Assembly: GCA_023101725.1 (NCBI GenBank)
Contig: JALJCO010013427.1
Coordinates: forward strand, 186,001-250,000
DNA from: Atherinomorus stipes
Lineage: Eukaryota; Chordata; Actinopteri; Atheriniformes; Atherinidae
Direction: 5' to 3'
Length of the DNA stretch: 64,000 nucleotides
Shown: one piece after another, positions 1 to 12,545 of the stretch
How the letters are laid out: each line of letters begins with the position of its first letter
Position numbering within the stretch: the stretch's first letter is position 1
Program-made: the position numbers and the translations under genes
Notes under the pieces: model-generated
The model's input: only the letters and a program-made list of their open reading frames with translations
Databases searched by the model: none
Told to the model about the DNA's origin: nothing

Positions 1-1180
1 CTTACCTCTGATCTTGTGTTCACGCTTTTCTACACATGAGCACCTCTAGTGCTCTAGCTTTCTGTTTACGCTAATATTATCAGCTTAGCGAGGCGACGGT
101 CCCTGTTCATGGTTGTCACACACCACAACGTGCTTCCTCTAGGTGCTCGTGCGTCGAGTTGTGCTGGTGTGGAAGGCAATTTGTGTCTTGCGGATATTGC
201 ACTGCACACTTTTCTCAATTGTTTTCTTAAAGGAGTGATGACATAGCAGTAAAAACTAGTTTATGTTGTTGGCATTACTGCATATGTAAATACTCCAAAA
301 AAAAAGATTTTTTACAGCGGGGTATTGTTTTGAAACGCCAGACCTCACTTCCTCAGTAAAACAGTTGGGTCCGGTTCTGATATGCAGCTTTACCCTGAGA
401 CCACGTTGACTTCATTTTGATTGGCTACACCTTATTTGGCTATGACCTTATTTAGAGAATCTGGTCATGCTGTGGTCAGAGTTTGCTAAAGGCTAACTGC
501 TAACAACATGGGCACTTCAGACAGTGAGCTATGTTTATCAGACAAGACAGCATTTAGAAAATAAATAAACTTACAGGTAATGACAAGGTTGTGGTCGCCT
601 CCCTCAGTGTTGCTGCACAAGTTTTCTTTTAAATCCATTTGTTTGAAAACCCAGACCTGACTGCACAGAAGTTACTACTCAGCTACTCACACGCAGCTGA
701 ATCAGATAAGGAGGGGGAGGGGGGAGCAAAGCGAACGGTGCATAGACTGTTAGGAGAGAGGATTGGGGGAGGCCGTTTACCTGATAGTGTGCTCTCATTG
801 GAGCAATTGAATTACATAGAATGATAGAACTACGTAGAATGATAAGCTGCTGTCTGATTCAACCGTTTCTGAGCAGAGAGACAAAGCTGCACTATGAACA
901 GGGACTTTGATTCTCACTCTGGACATTCACATGGCCTCATCAGTGCACAACAGATCATATTCTACACCCAAAACCCCAGAAAAGTGAAATTTGATGTCAT
1001 GGCACCTATAAAATACTCCCACAATTTTGAGCTTTGTCGCCATCGGGTTGCCATGACTTCACACGAACTGGTTTTGTATAACTTCATCACGGCTGAGCCC
1101 GATTACCACTACTGCGCATGCATATCAAGGACAGAAAGGTAGATGTTAATGGAATGTGCTCTTGCAGTTTTGAGAGAAAA
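1..1180. other. intronic, no gene recognised
   Basis: AT-rich sequence with a short A run near 297. ORFs at 639-824 and 894-1142 show no recognisable domain. Part of this may belong to a DNA transposon whose end lies near 1285. Confidence 0.5.
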
Positions 1181-1184
1181 ATAA

Positions 1185-1285
1185 GGATTAAAAATGTAAA
1201 ATTTGATGCATCAACTATTAAATTAGTTGTCAACGAGTTTAATAGTTGACATAATCATGACTAATCAACCAACCGGGGCAGCCCC
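1185..1285. mobile_element. hAT-like terminus remnant
   Basis: The stretch ending GGGGCAGCCCC contains TAGTTGAC and GACTAATC motifs. Read in reverse it resembles the left end of the complete element at 11773-12413 (GGGGCTGCCACGATTAGTCG). The opposite end and target duplication were not found. Confidence 0.45.
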
Positions 1286-1817
1286 AATGCTGTGTGTGTT
1301 TTGTGCACAATCATTTTATTTTGTTTAATTTCTAACATTGTGTGGGCTCTCGTGTCCTTTATTGTACAGCAGGTAGATGAGAAAGTGGGGCAGGAAGTCG
1401 TCAGGATTGAACCTGGTCTGGCCGCATTTATGCCAGCTTCCGTGCCAGTTGAACTATACACACCGCACACACTAGTGTTCAGCTGCAACAAACCAGTTAT
1501 TTTATTCATCTTTGTGTCTGGTCTTTTTGCTTCTGAAGCACCATTTCTATGAGGATTTAGTTACCTTCCAGCTCTGGACTGTTGTCTCCACTGGTTGTGA
1601 AAACTCCAGCAGAAAGAGTTGTTAAACCTTCCTGCCTTCGCCTCCAAACCAAGCTCAGGAATCTGATGAGAGGTTATTTACTCCTGGGCTAAAGCTGCAG
1701 CTAACTAAATGTAAACACTTCAGACTTGTGATGATGATATGATTTATGATAAATAAAATACTTGGATTTTCTGTGTCTTTCAGTTTTAGGTTCTGTGCAA
1801 ATATAGACATAAGGTTG

Positions 1818-2262
1818 TTAGGGGTGTCACGATATTACGGTATGTAAATTGCCGACATATCGTCATAGTCTTGCCATGGTATTAAACTGTGTGTTTTGAG
1901 GGAAAAATAATACTTAAATAAATAAGTAGATAGAGAGCTAAATTTGTCTTGTCCTTCTTCTCTTTTTGCTGATCTGAAAACTCAAAACCCATAAACCGAT
2001 CTAAACTGTGAGTTCATTGATCCGTTGCACCTCCGCCCACACCATGTGGGGAACACAAGATTTGCTGATAAAACTGGCACCACACAACAAAAACATGACA
2101 CTTTGAGTGAACACAGCACCAGTCTGAAACATAAAATGTGCCGTGACCTGTGAATATTGTAGTTTCTGTGTTTATTGTTCAGGTATTTATCAGTAACACA
2201 GTGAAAATGGAAGAAATGTGAATATTTGCTTTGGAAGTCAACTTCAGCGTCCACCCCTAAAC
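1818..2262. mobile_element. probable hAT MITE remnant
   Basis: The left end reads TTAGGGGTGTCACGATATTA and the right end TCCACCCCTAA, giving a short inverted pair. No convincing 8-bp duplication flanks it, so the boundaries are tentative. Confidence 0.4.
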
Positions 2263-2269
2263 TTTTTGC

Positions 2270-3540
2270 TTGTGCTCCTAAAAATTGAAGTTGGGGCCAC
2301 TGTACTCCTGGTTAAAAAGAGTTGGTCTGGAGCACTGGATGTCTTTGCTAATTAATATCTTACTAGATGCTAAATTTTAGTATCGATTGGCATCTGAGAT
2401 TTTTTTTTTTTACCCTACTACTCTGAGTCTTGTTTGGTTATTTTCATATAATTAAGTAACCCACTACAACCGCTCCATAGGTTTGAAGAACTTTATGTCC
2501 TCCATGCCATCTTTTATTTTTCAAATGTCAGTGAGCCGGAGGTTAGGAAAACTAATAAGTAGAAAATACTATGGTCTCATCCACATTATTAAGAATTCCT
2601 TCCCGTAGACTGCAGAGTTCATTGTGGTTCACATGATGCCTGCACTTATAATCATTGTAATTACACTTTGGCAAAATGGGAGCAACAAACCTAGTGGATG
2701 TTTGATCAGTGCTTATGTGCCCAACGTTTGCTGAGTGTCTAATGTTGCAGAGTGAGCCACGGAAAAGGTAGTTGAAGCCACATTTCTTAGTGACTTTTCA
2801 ATCTTTGAATGTAAAGGAAAGGACCTGTACTTTGTTACCAGTCCACTGTATTTCTGTGTAAGGATGGAGTCTGAGCTGCAGTAAACAGACAAGCTAGAAA
2901 AGCTGCACTGAGAATCAGTGAGTGATCAGCTGCAGTTGCACAAGTTAGCGTTCTTCTTGTAGATGATGTATGGGTCTTCATGCTTTAGCATATTAGTGCC
3001 AGGGCTGTGGGGAATAAAGTCAATTCATAAATTGGGATTCTTTATTTCTAAGACTTATAATTTATTCACTATTTTGTAACATTTTTGAAAAAAAGTGTTG
3101 ACTCGCACGTCTCTTTCAGGTTTCATGCCTCAGTATCTGTAGACATTATCAAAGTTGCAACATGCAAGTGTGTTAATGCCAAATTTAACTCTCAGAGTTG
3201 GAATTGTAGTTGAGAATATGTAGCAATATGTGTCTCGTTGCTACTTATTTTATCTTTAGATTTTATTGTTTTATTTTGCTACATAAATAGGAAATAAAGC
3301 CAATCTCAGTTTCATTGAAGACATTATTTGGACTGACTATAGACAACTATGTTCCAGGTGAAAGAGAAACCGGTTTGTAAAATGAAAGTTGAGTACCAAG
3401 AACACCGGAAATGCCCAGACTCACATTTTCTGCCATTACCCAGTTTTGAAAGATGTTGTAGAGCGATTCCATATGGTTTGGTTTAGGAAATCCACACGAT
3501 CTCAACAGCTTTTAATCTATGACAACTAAGACAAAGTATC
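2270..3540. other. intronic, nothing recognised
   Basis: AT-rich unique-looking sequence with a T run near 2400. No gene, element end or strong repeat was seen. Confidence 0.5.
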
Positions 3541-3542
3541 AG

Positions 3543-3725
3543 ATCATTGGTTTCCTTTGCCTGACCTTTACCTTACAAATTTAATTCCGCCAAAGCTCAA
3601 AAAAATGGTATTCATTCAACGGTATATGTCTGAAACATTTTGACAATTCCTTTTCCGGTACAATGTGAATTTGACATGTTTGTTTTCCCTGCTCTGTTAT
3701 ACTGTAAAATGGAAATGGGATGAAC
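3543..3725 (+). repeat. direct repeat, left copy flanking the palindrome
   Basis: This stretch and 4314-4530 share the same order of blocks: CATTGGTTTCCTTTGCCT, ACCTTTACCTTA, ATGGTATTCATTCAAC, TGTGAATTTGA and ATGTTTGTTTTCCC. The copies differ by indels and substitutions. The pair brackets the palindrome. Confidence 0.8.
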
Positions 3726-4245
3726 TCCAAACATATTTAAGTTTTCATTCTAGACTGAAGAGATACTGGAGCAAAAGCTGGATCAAAGCGATCGTTCGGG
3801 GGAAGGACCGAACTTTATAATAAACACACGTTTGTTTGTCGCCGGTGCTGCGCGGCACTTCACAGCAGGCTAGCATTAGCCAGTAACGTTTCTGACGTGT
3901 GGCGTCTTAAAACACACAAACATCTGAAAATCCGTTCTGACCTCCCCGTTTCCCAGTGGGACAATTGGGGACTGCCAAGAAAGGAGACGCTTTCAGATGT
4001 TTGTGTGTTCTTCAGACGCAGAATGTTAAGCACGTCAGTAATCGTTAGCTGGCTAATGCTAGTATGCTGTGAAGTGCCGGTGTTGTGCCACACCGGCGAC
4101 AAACAAAGGTTTTTTATAAAGTTCGTCCCTTCCCGCGGCAAATCGATCGCTTTGATCCAGCTTTTGATCCAGTATCACTTCAGTCTAGAATGAAAACTTA
4201 AATATGTTTGGAATTTATCCGATTTAAACAGTATAAAGAGAGGAA
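3690..4245. repeat. long imperfect palindrome (foldback element)
   Basis: The two halves are inverted copies of each other, centred near 3969. Matching landmarks include CAAACATATTTAAGTTTTC (left, 3728 on) against GAAAACTTAAATATGTTTG (right, ending 4210), and AAACACACAAACATCTGAAA against TTTCAGATGTTTGTGTGTTC around the centre. Arms are about 240-280 bp with a short unpaired middle. The overlapping forward and reverse ORFs here (3860-4193) arise from this symmetry and are not genes. Confidence 0.85.
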
Positions 4246-4313
4246 CGGCTGTCGTTAACATGGCCCGGAAGAGGAAGTGTCAAAAGCCGGCAACTTCCGG
4301 TAAGCGTGATAAT

Positions 4314-4530
4314 CCCCATTGGTTTCCTTTGCCTTACCTTTACCTTAATTTAATTTAAAACCAAGCTAAAAAATGGTATTCATTCAACAGTGTAAATACT
4401 GTAATATGCAGATTTTTAAAAACTCCATAAATTTATGAATTTTAACTCTTGTTTTTTTTTCTGTAAAATGTGAATTTGAGATGTTTGTTTTCCCACATTC
4501 TTGTTATTTTTAAATGGAAAGGGATTTTTC
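4314..4530 (+). repeat. direct repeat, right copy flanking the palindrome
   Basis: Right partner of the repeat at 3543-3725, with extra internal AT-rich sequence. The arrangement suggests duplication around, or generated by, the foldback unit. Confidence 0.78.
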
Positions 4531-4758
4531 ATAGGTAAATTGCTAGGCCATGAATCAGATTCAAATAGAATTTTGTAAGATTTTAAGACACAAACTATAA
4601 ATGGCTGCTGAAATTGGACCAACAGTTTTTTTTTTCTTTTTTTGCTCTTGTTATTTAGTGAAACAGTGTAAATATTTACATTTTTCAGACCAATATCCAG
4701 TATCTTGTCCATATGAAAGCCAGCAGATTTGTAGTATAAGGGTAGATTCACCCCAAGA

Positions 4759-5114
4759 TAGGGCTGCTTGATTATGGAAAATAGTATTATCATGATTATT
4801 TTGGTCAATATTGAAATCATGATTATTCGAACGATTATTTTTTATTTACATGATGCATTTATTCAGCATTTCTCTCTCTGACAAAAACACTTTATTGATA
4901 ATTTGTGCAAAACACAACACACCTTCGCTTTTCAACTGCGTGAGTGTAGGTTGTAGCAGGGCCATGTGGAAGGAAATGTGTTGCACATGTGCGTTTCTTT
5001 CAGTAATTGTGCAAAGAAAAATGGCAAATAAAACATTTCAACTTCATTATTTAAGCTTGGAGATCATTTGACATGAAAAATCACAATAAAATTTTGAATA
5101 ATTGCACAGCCTTA
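4759..5114. mobile_element. hAT MITE (TAGGGCTG family)
   Basis: The left end TAGGGCTGCTTGATTATG and the right end AATAATTGCACAGCCTTA are inverted. The element is flanked by CCCCAAGA (4751-4758) and CCCCAGGA (5115-5122), a 7/8 match to the 8-bp duplication of hAT transposons. The interior is non-coding. Confidence 0.78.
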
Positions 5115-5394
5115 CCCCAGGATAGTCCGGGGGGCTTCATTCAATTGGGTTGGGTTGGACTCGAGTCAGCTGCCGGAAATGTAGTATGTCAGTGTCGAGC
5201 TGCTGCTGCAAAACTACAATTGAAATCAAAGAGAAAATCTTATTATGTGGTTTTCCATGTCGTAGCCAAAACAACTAGGAGCAGGCGCTGGGTTTACTTC
5301 CAGGTAGACGTAAACAAACGTAAATGAGTCTCACCTGGCCTCTGTCCAATCAGAAGCCTTCCCAACCCCCAGATCTAAAGCAGAAGATAAATGT

Positions 5395-5512
5395 GTTTTT
5401 CATGTACACTTTACTTTGGATTGATCATATCCATGTAAACATGAAGATTTTAATTCTGAATTATTTAATTCAGAATAATTAATTCGACTTAACCATCATC
5501 ATGTAACCAGGG
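5395..5512. repeat. short MITE-like hairpin
   Basis: CATGTACAC and ATCATGTAAC ends enclose a strong hairpin around 5451-5480 (TAATTCTGAATTA pairing with TAATTCAGAATA). It resembles fish 'TTTACATG' MITEs. The boundaries are approximate. Confidence 0.5.
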
Positions 5513-5514
5513 CC

Positions 5515-5791
5515 AATGTAACATGGCTGGAACAAAAGAAAGAGAGGGGTGAGGGAGCAAAGGGGTTCATGGGGGTGGCAGTCCTAGAGAAAGTGCAGAA
5601 GGTGGGCAGGGGGGTGGAAGGGGAGGTTGGCCTTGCATTGGAGCTGAGCAGGGTGCAGCTGAGCTCCTGGCAGGAACACAGCACTGAGGGCTTTATTGTG
5701 ATTTGTAATTATGTGGTTTTCTGTGGGGCCTCAGTTTGGTGTGCTCCCACACTGAGGCTCCTTTTAGCCAGGGAATACTGAGTAGGAGAAC

Positions 5792-5834
<43 letters not shown>

Positions 5835-8246
5835 GGGACCAGCGCCACTACTAACTATTTTTGTTAAACGAGGAATGAGCATACATGGCTGGAGCTCTGC
5901 AGAATCTGAGGACTGAGCGGAAGATGCACAAGAATGCATACTTTAAAAAGGGCATTGATATTCAAATACCACTACACATGTTTAAAAGAAGAAAGATGGC
6001 TTCCTCGTCTCATGGCATTTCCCATCTGGAATCAATTTGTATGTGGTTAGAGCAAACTGGAAGTCTGCATTTGTAGAATCAAACGTATAAGAGGATAAGA
6101 GTACAACAACATGTGTTGCTCAATCAACAAGAGTGTCTTGCTCAGCAACTGCACCACCCATCTCCCCATCAAAGTAGTTGTTCTGAGATGTTTCAGGATT
6201 TTGGCTATGGGTAAATGTGCAGTTATGAGGTATATCAGAAATAATGCACTGGTTTCTGAGGCCATGAAATCTCATTTATATTGGTGTATTGGTGACATTT
6301 ATTTTAAAAGTAACTGTGGAATTTGAGCAGATTACAAATGCAAACCTATTTTCCCCCAGATTATTATAGACCAGGGTTAGATCACTGGTGCTGGCTTTGG
6401 CCGGGCCATGGATTCCTACCAGGACTCCTGGCTTGATAGTGTAAATTTTTGAAAACTACTGTATAAGTAGCAACTATTTTTTCTCATACTGCAGATCAGT
6501 GCTAGCTTGTAGAATCCCAAGAGGAATCAGCCAATTATGTATTTTTATTTTCTTTATTTAATATGTGACAACAATTTCATATCATATCCAATTATAAAGA
6601 AGATAAGTCGCCAAAATAGCTATCACCCATCTGGGCATGAATAGAAATGAAGTGAGTGATGGACAGGGTGGTGAAGGAAGGAGCTTTAGGAGAGCAGAGG
6701 TGATAACGCACTGTTGTGTGTTGAATGGTTGTGCTGCATGTTTTGCTGTCAGTCAGTGGTTGAGCTCCGTCAGTTAAGTTGAAGCCAGCAGACAGCTGCA
6801 CTGAGATGAGGTTGAACAAGGTGGGAGGAGCGCAGCTATACTGTCAGCCTTCCCCCCCAGTATAATGCCTGGATGCCACTTTAATTGTGGTGACTGCAGA
6901 GTCAAAACATTTCACTGCACATCTGAAAAAGCCTTTGATGCATATAGTGATTAGTCTGTTTATGAGAGACTGGGGTGGCTGTCTGTTTTAGTAAATTATT
7001 TTAACTAAGTGTTTGTAGTTTTGAAGTCAATCATTTTGTTTCGACTTCTCTGTATCTGCTCATTGCAATTGCAAACTGTCTTTTAAAGCAGATTGAGCTG
7101 GAGGCAGGAGCCTATGCACTGACTCAAACCTGCCCACAACAGCTGCCAGTTGCAGCGGGTTGATTTCCTGTTTTTCGTGTACTTTTTTTTTTTTTTTTTT
7201 TTCCTGTGCTTCTGTGAAACCTAAGTGAAGGCAAAACTTGGTTCTTTTTGTTGCCAGTTAAGATTTAACACAGTATGATTTCTGCTTCTTTAGATTAACA
7301 CATTTTTACACCATCTGTTGTAGATCTCAATCTTTTGCAATTTCAGTGGTGGACCAGGGATGTGGTGAGAAAATGTCCTGAATTTTCCACTCTAGCTTTG
7401 ATTAAAGGCTGGCGAAATGAGGCCTTGAGACAATGGTGGCTTCTGGGGAGGGCCTCTCTACATTCTCTGGGGGACCCTAAATACATCTTTCCTGTCTTTT
7501 ACTGGAGAACTGTTTGTTTAACATTGTAACTTCTCAATTACAGTCTGCCTCAGCCCAGGCACACGTGTAATCCTGTAGTTTTCCAAGCTGTGTCTCTCAG
7601 CGTTTTTATTGGCTCAGACTCAGCTTTTGGGTTCAGAAACAAGGACATGGGCGTTTAAATTTGCAGTCTAGAAAGCAGAAGGCAGAACAGCACTTGCCTA
7701 TGTATTAATTAGTTAATTTATTTAATACTGCTGGTCATGGCATTTTATAATAATGCAGTGTGGTTTTCAGTTGATGTATAAAATGGTTATTTGGTAACTT
7801 GTATGTGAAAATAAGAAGAAATGGAAGTAAACCAGTTGAAGTGAGCGTGAATGAAAGTACAGGCTTGGGGAACAGGAAGGGCAGGGCAGAGCTGTGCAGT
7901 GTGTTTCCTGTCAGGCAGGAAGTTAACAGGGTCATGCAGCAGAAGCACTATGACTTATTGCTCTGAGCTGCTGCTACTGCCAAAGTCCAAAATAAACGGC
8001 TCATTGGTGCCTCACTCTTTTGTCTGACTAAACTTTATTATGATTAGGCTTCTACATTCAGTCTAGCCAGCCAGTAAGAAAAGTATGCAATTACAGGTGA
8101 GGTCAGGTGCAGCGACAGCCACAAATGTTGGTTGTCTAACATGAATCATTCTCTGTTTCTTCCCTGGCCATTACAGATTCTTAAAGGAACCCTATCATAG
8201 AAAAATGGACTTTTATGAGCTTTTTACCATGTTAGTTTATTTCCTC
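5515..8246. other. intronic, no gene recognised
   Basis: Holds the GA repeat and a 20-T run at 7183-7202. Otherwise it has unique-looking AT-rich sequence and short unsupported ORFs. Confidence 0.5.
5795..5832 (+). repeat. (GA)n microsatellite
   Basis: An uninterrupted run of GA dinucleotides follows AGAGAAA. The reverse-strand polyserine/leucine ORF over it is an artefact. Confidence 0.95.
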
Positions 8247-8254
8247 ATAAAAAC

Positions 8255-8814
8255 TAGAGCTGGACGATAATTCAATATCAATATACAGTATATCGATCGA
8301 TAGAGGTTTTTTCAATAGAAAAAAAAAGAGGGTCTATAGAAGTTCGATATAGAAACACAGTTTTCTGCTGTAGCCTATCGGGTAGCATGATACTACAGTC
8401 ACTCCTTCCGCCAAACCAATCACAAACACAGACCCAGGCAAAGGCTGAATTGGAATTCAGTGTTGGTGTGCTCTTTATTATAAGTAGGTCATTCAGCAAA
8501 AGCTTAAAGGGGAAGTTTGTTTTTTTTCCTCAATCTGGACCCATTTACTAGCATGAAATACTTTCATTTACTCACCCTGATAGTTTTGGTGCAACTTGAA
8601 TTCCTTTGGGAGATATTTATATCCATTCGAGATCAGCGTCCAATATAACGTCTCACAACGAATCACTCTTTAAATGGCCAGGGCTGCACCTAAAATGGCT
8701 TTTAATTTGATAATGGCTTCTTTTTTTTTTCTTTTTTTAAAAAAAAAAAAATATCGATATTGATCAATAGAGATTTTTTTTTATCGATCTTTTTTTCTAT
8801 ATCGTCCAGCCCTA
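8255..8814. mobile_element. hAT MITE with perfect 8-bp TSD
   Basis: The ends TAGAGCTGGACGATA and TATCGTCCAGCCCTA are inverted, and both sides carry ATAAAAAC (8247-8254 and 8815-8822), which fits the hAT nTnnnnAn preference. Its internal block at 8370-8445 (CTATCGGGTAGCATGATACT, AACCAATCACAAA, GACCCAGGCA) recurs in the element at 14458-15750, so they are one family. Confidence 0.9.
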
Positions 8815-8822
8815 ATAAAAAC

Positions 8823-9706
8823 TTCATTTAAGTTATTTTCCTTCATTCATTTGCATTTGAGTAACCTATATGAGTATTCAGTCTAAGCTCTAGCTCCCTT
8901 CTAACAACTGCTGTGGCAGCAATTGTGAAGCGCCATATACACATGCGCAGCATTGTAGCAAGACGCCCAACTTGTTAGTCTTCAAGAACCCTAACCTATC
9001 CACTCTCTTAGGAGGGAGGGAACAGCCTGCCGGAGGACTTTCTGAGACAAGGAGCCATCGGCTAACATGAGTTTTGCTCCAAAACTTATGTTCTTTATTT
9101 CCATGTTGGATATTAGACACAGAAAAATCAAATATTTATCACCAGATTAGTTTCTATAGTGGAGAGGAGAGCATATTTACATGCATGTGGCTGACTTTTG
9201 GAACGTTTGAAAAGTATGATATGGCTCCTTTAAAGTCTAAAGCTTATACACCATATGCTTTACAACACCTGTGTTCAGGAAGTTTCTGAAGATTGGTGTG
9301 CAAAGTAGTGGTATCAGTATTAACCCAGCATTCGTTTGACGATCAAACTGTGACCTTTTACTTGAAAAAGGAAGAGAATGAAAGGAGCACAGAGATGGAT
9401 GACTCAGCTGTTTGACTAGTCTTTAAAATTGACATTAAGCACTTGATTGAATATGCGCTTGCTCACTTTTTTTTTATTTTGTTTGTGTACAGACGTATAA
9501 CCACACATACACAAAATAGTCAGCGAAGGTGTCTTTTGTTGTGCATAAACTTTTGTTGGAGGCAACAGATCTCAGTTTTCCATCATAAAATCTGCTGATG
9601 TTGAGGCTTTACTCACTATACCATAAAGGCATTCAAAGACCAGACATGGTTTTTTAATGGGGTGTCAATAAAATAAGCTTAATTTCCCCTTTTTGAGAAT
9701 GTTATG
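8823..9706. other. intronic, nothing recognised
   Basis: No element ends or gene seen; short ORFs lack recognisable domains. Confidence 0.45.
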
Positions 9707-9714
9707 CAATGGTG

Positions 9715-10532
9715 TAGGGATGCACATTATTAGAATTTTGGCCGATATCCCGATATTTTAAAACTCATGTGGCTAACGGATAACCGATATAGATACCGAT
9801 ATTAAAGCTGAAAAAAAGCAGTCATTGCAAATAGCAGTTTTGTTACCCGTTTCCGACACTTTGAAAAATAAGGGTGGAAAAACTGAAATATCGCAACATT
9901 TTCAAATGCCGACATCAAATCGATATTTAAAAACACGGTATCAATCTATTTTACTTACAAAATCTTGCAAGATTTCATTGTTCTATTACAAACTCTAAAG
10001 ATATTTTGTGAATTTCACGAGATTTTGTTAGTAAAATAGATCGATACTGTGTTTTTTAAATTTCAGTATGATGAATATTAAGCAAATCTCTTCAACACAA
10101 TAAAGCAATCAGATTACCATTCTGCTTGCTACGATGCTGGACATGACAAGTAAAAGAAAAAAAAATGTCAATATGATATCAGCATATGGAAATATTTGCA
10201 AAATTTTTGTGAATTCTCACGAGATTTCGTAACAGAACGATGAAATATCGCAAGATTTTGTTAGTAAAATAGATCGATACTGCATTTCTAAATGTCAATA
10301 TGATATTAGTATATAAAAAATATCGCGATATTTCAGTGTATCGATATTTTTTCCCACCCCTAGTTTTTAGAAGTTTTAAATTCTGTAAAAGAAGTTTTTG
10401 AAGAAGTTTTTTTTTTTTTTTTTTTAGACTTTAGAAACAATGGCCCGATCGTTTAAATATCGGTTGAATATCTGTTAAATATCGGTGTGGTGGCCGATGT
10501 CCGATACAACATATCTACATCGTGCATCCCTA
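9715..10532. mobile_element. hAT-like element (TAGGGATGCAC ends)
   Basis: TAGGGATGCAC at 9715 is mirrored by GTGCATCCCTA ending at 10532, with GGCCGAT motifs inside both ends. The flanks (CAATGGTG and GTGACCAA) do not match, so the target duplication is lost or the ends come from different copies. A second element lies inside. Confidence 0.75.
9869..10362. mobile_element. nested element with internal inverted and direct repeats
   Basis: TAAGGGTGGAAAAA and TTTTTTCCCACCCCTA form the ends. Inside, a block containing AAAATAGATCGATACTG appears directly at about 10036 and 10266 and inverted near 9938-9980, with associated GCAAGATTT motifs. No clear TSD was found. Confidence 0.62.
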
Positions 10533-10540
10533 GTGACCAA

Positions 10541-11764
10541 ACCAACATCCTTTTTTAAAATCTTGTCAGGGATGCAGAACTGACAGTAAAATATGTTGTG
10601 ATTTGTCTGCTATACAGCCTTCAGTACTACTCATATGGCTGAGCTGGTGAACCATTGCACCAAAGATTGCATTATTACATCATACTGGTAATACTTTTCT
10701 AAAAGATCCTGCCCTCCAATCTGCAGAGCTTTTACAGTTAAACTTTATTCTTTTTGTTTTAAGCCATTCTCTGTAAACGTTTTGGCTCATCTACAACAGC
10801 TTGAGCTTGAATTTTTCCATTTGTCACTTTTAAAAATGTCTTGTTTCAAACGGACAATTTGGACAGATCACTTTTTCAAGATGTTGATTTATATGAATTC
10901 ATTTCAGCTTTAAATGCTACTACTTTAACCTTAGTTTTACATTCACAACTGAACAACTCAAACTAATGTTGAATGTCATTTTTCATTTCCTGTGGAATCA
11001 GCAGGACTTAATTTGGCAACTCAAGTGTTCATATTAGGACAGAAAACCTAATGACAGCTGGGTTCTCTCTGCCCCAGTTTCTGCCTTAAAGCGCTCCTCA
11101 TAAGATCAGACTCATAAGATTTAAAGTCAGCAAATGGTCCCCTTATCTCATTTTGCTGGCACATCTTCTCATTCCCTTCAGTACAGCATGAAGAGAAAAA
11201 TCTACCCAAAGTGTGATTGACTTCTAAATTATTGAACACTTACAAAAAATAAAATGAAAATACCACACAGCAGTGCAGTATATGTTTAACAGTGAATTTA
11301 AATTGTTATTAATGGTTTTAATAGGCTTTAAAATGCTGTTTTGCCCCAGTTTGCCAAACCTTTTGTGCGTGTTGGATTGCTTTTTGTGCACTAAAGGAGC
11401 CAGTGCTGCTTAAACGAGTTTTATTGGTTTATTTGAAAAGCCTTTTGAAAACTGAAATGTTTTATGAAAAATAATCATTGTTAAGTCAGTTTGAGATGAC
11501 ACCTACATTTTCATTTCTTTATTTTGAATAAGAGTTGTCATCATTGCATTGTCCCACCATTGTCTGCATCGATTATTGCTTTGTTGTCTTGGGAGTCCAT
11601 CATCATACATAAAATGTAGGAAGACTCGTTGACCATTTTGTCACCCTACTAACCACAGAACTACAGTGAGCATGACTACAGAAGTCAGTTTTAATACTGT
11701 TAGAGAAAACAAAACTTTTTTATCTAGAGCTTTGTGATGTTGCAGCACATCTGTGCGCTGCAGT
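10541..11764. other. intronic, nothing recognised
   Basis: AT-rich, with no element ends or gene-like signal. The reverse ORF at 11048-11239 has no recognisable domain. Confidence 0.45.
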
Positions 11765-11772
11765 GAAAGGTC

Positions 11773-12413
11773 TAGGGGCTGCCACGATTAGTCGATCAAT
11801 CATGTGATCATGTCAATTATCAAAATAGTCGGTAACTACTTTAATAGTTGACTAATCGTTTATTGTTTTTAAGCTTTAATAATAATAATACATTTTATTT
11901 GTGTAGCGCTTTTCATAAAACTCAAAGCTGCTGAACATGTCAAAAGATAAAAGAACAGTTAAAATATAGAAGAACAGTTAAAAACAAAATAAAATACAGT
12001 GCAGTTCAGTAATAATGTTCAAGAAAAATTTAAAAGTTAAAAGATGGCAGTCCAAAAACATTAGGTGATGAAAATGGATCAAAATAGGTGAGTTATTAGT
12101 TCGCTTTGTTTTTCATCTTAAAATTGCCACTGTAGCTTCCACTGCCTTGTCTGCCTTTCTGTCTTTGATGCAGGTACATAGTCATAGCTATCGGGGTCAG
12201 CTTTTCTTGAACTGTATATTGCCATAGATAAACACACACACTACCAGTCAAAGGTTTGAATGCATTTTTCTATCAGAATCATTGAGAAAGTATCCAAAAT
12301 TTTGACTGATATTGTAAGTATGCTACAGTTTTTATATAATCTGATTAGTCGACTAATTGCCAAAATAATCGGTGACTAGCCAATTATCAAAATAATCGTT
12401 TGTGGCAGCCTTA
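11773..12413. mobile_element. hAT MITE with perfect 8-bp TSD GAAAGGTC
   Basis: The left end TAGGGGCTGCCACGATTAG and right end AATCGTTTGTGGCAGCCTTA are inverted, and GAAAGGTC occurs at 11765-11772 and 12414-12421. A block near 11880-12000 (AATAATAATAATACATTTTA, GTGTAGCGCTTTTC) looks like an inserted retroposon tail. The right half matches 13822-14149. Confidence 0.9.
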
Positions 12414-12429
12414 GAAAGGTCTATACTTA

Positions 12430-12545
12430 ATTCAACGTATTACCACCATGAAGTTGCCCTTGAGCAAGACACACAATCCCCAACTTCTTCACAGTGATGC
12501 TTAGTGGTCATTACATTAGGCTGTTACTGTGCAAAGTAACCTTTG
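12430..12545 (+). repeat. L2-like retroposon tail fragment
   Basis: Contains GCCCTTGAGCAAGACACA and related words shared with the fragment at 25985-26160, a widespread fish LINE/SINE 3' motif. It is degraded. Confidence 0.45.

Noticed and set aside
466..1293. ATGCTGTG near 467 and after 1285 as a TSD for an element between them
   Set aside because: The sequence after 474 has no inverted partner to the right terminus at 1285, so the match is likely chance.
3860..4193. Overlapping forward and reverse ORFs
   Set aside because: Generated by the two arms of the palindrome; no domain.
9707..10540. CAATGGTG and GTGACCAA as a target duplication of 9715-10532
   Set aside because: They do not match in either orientation.
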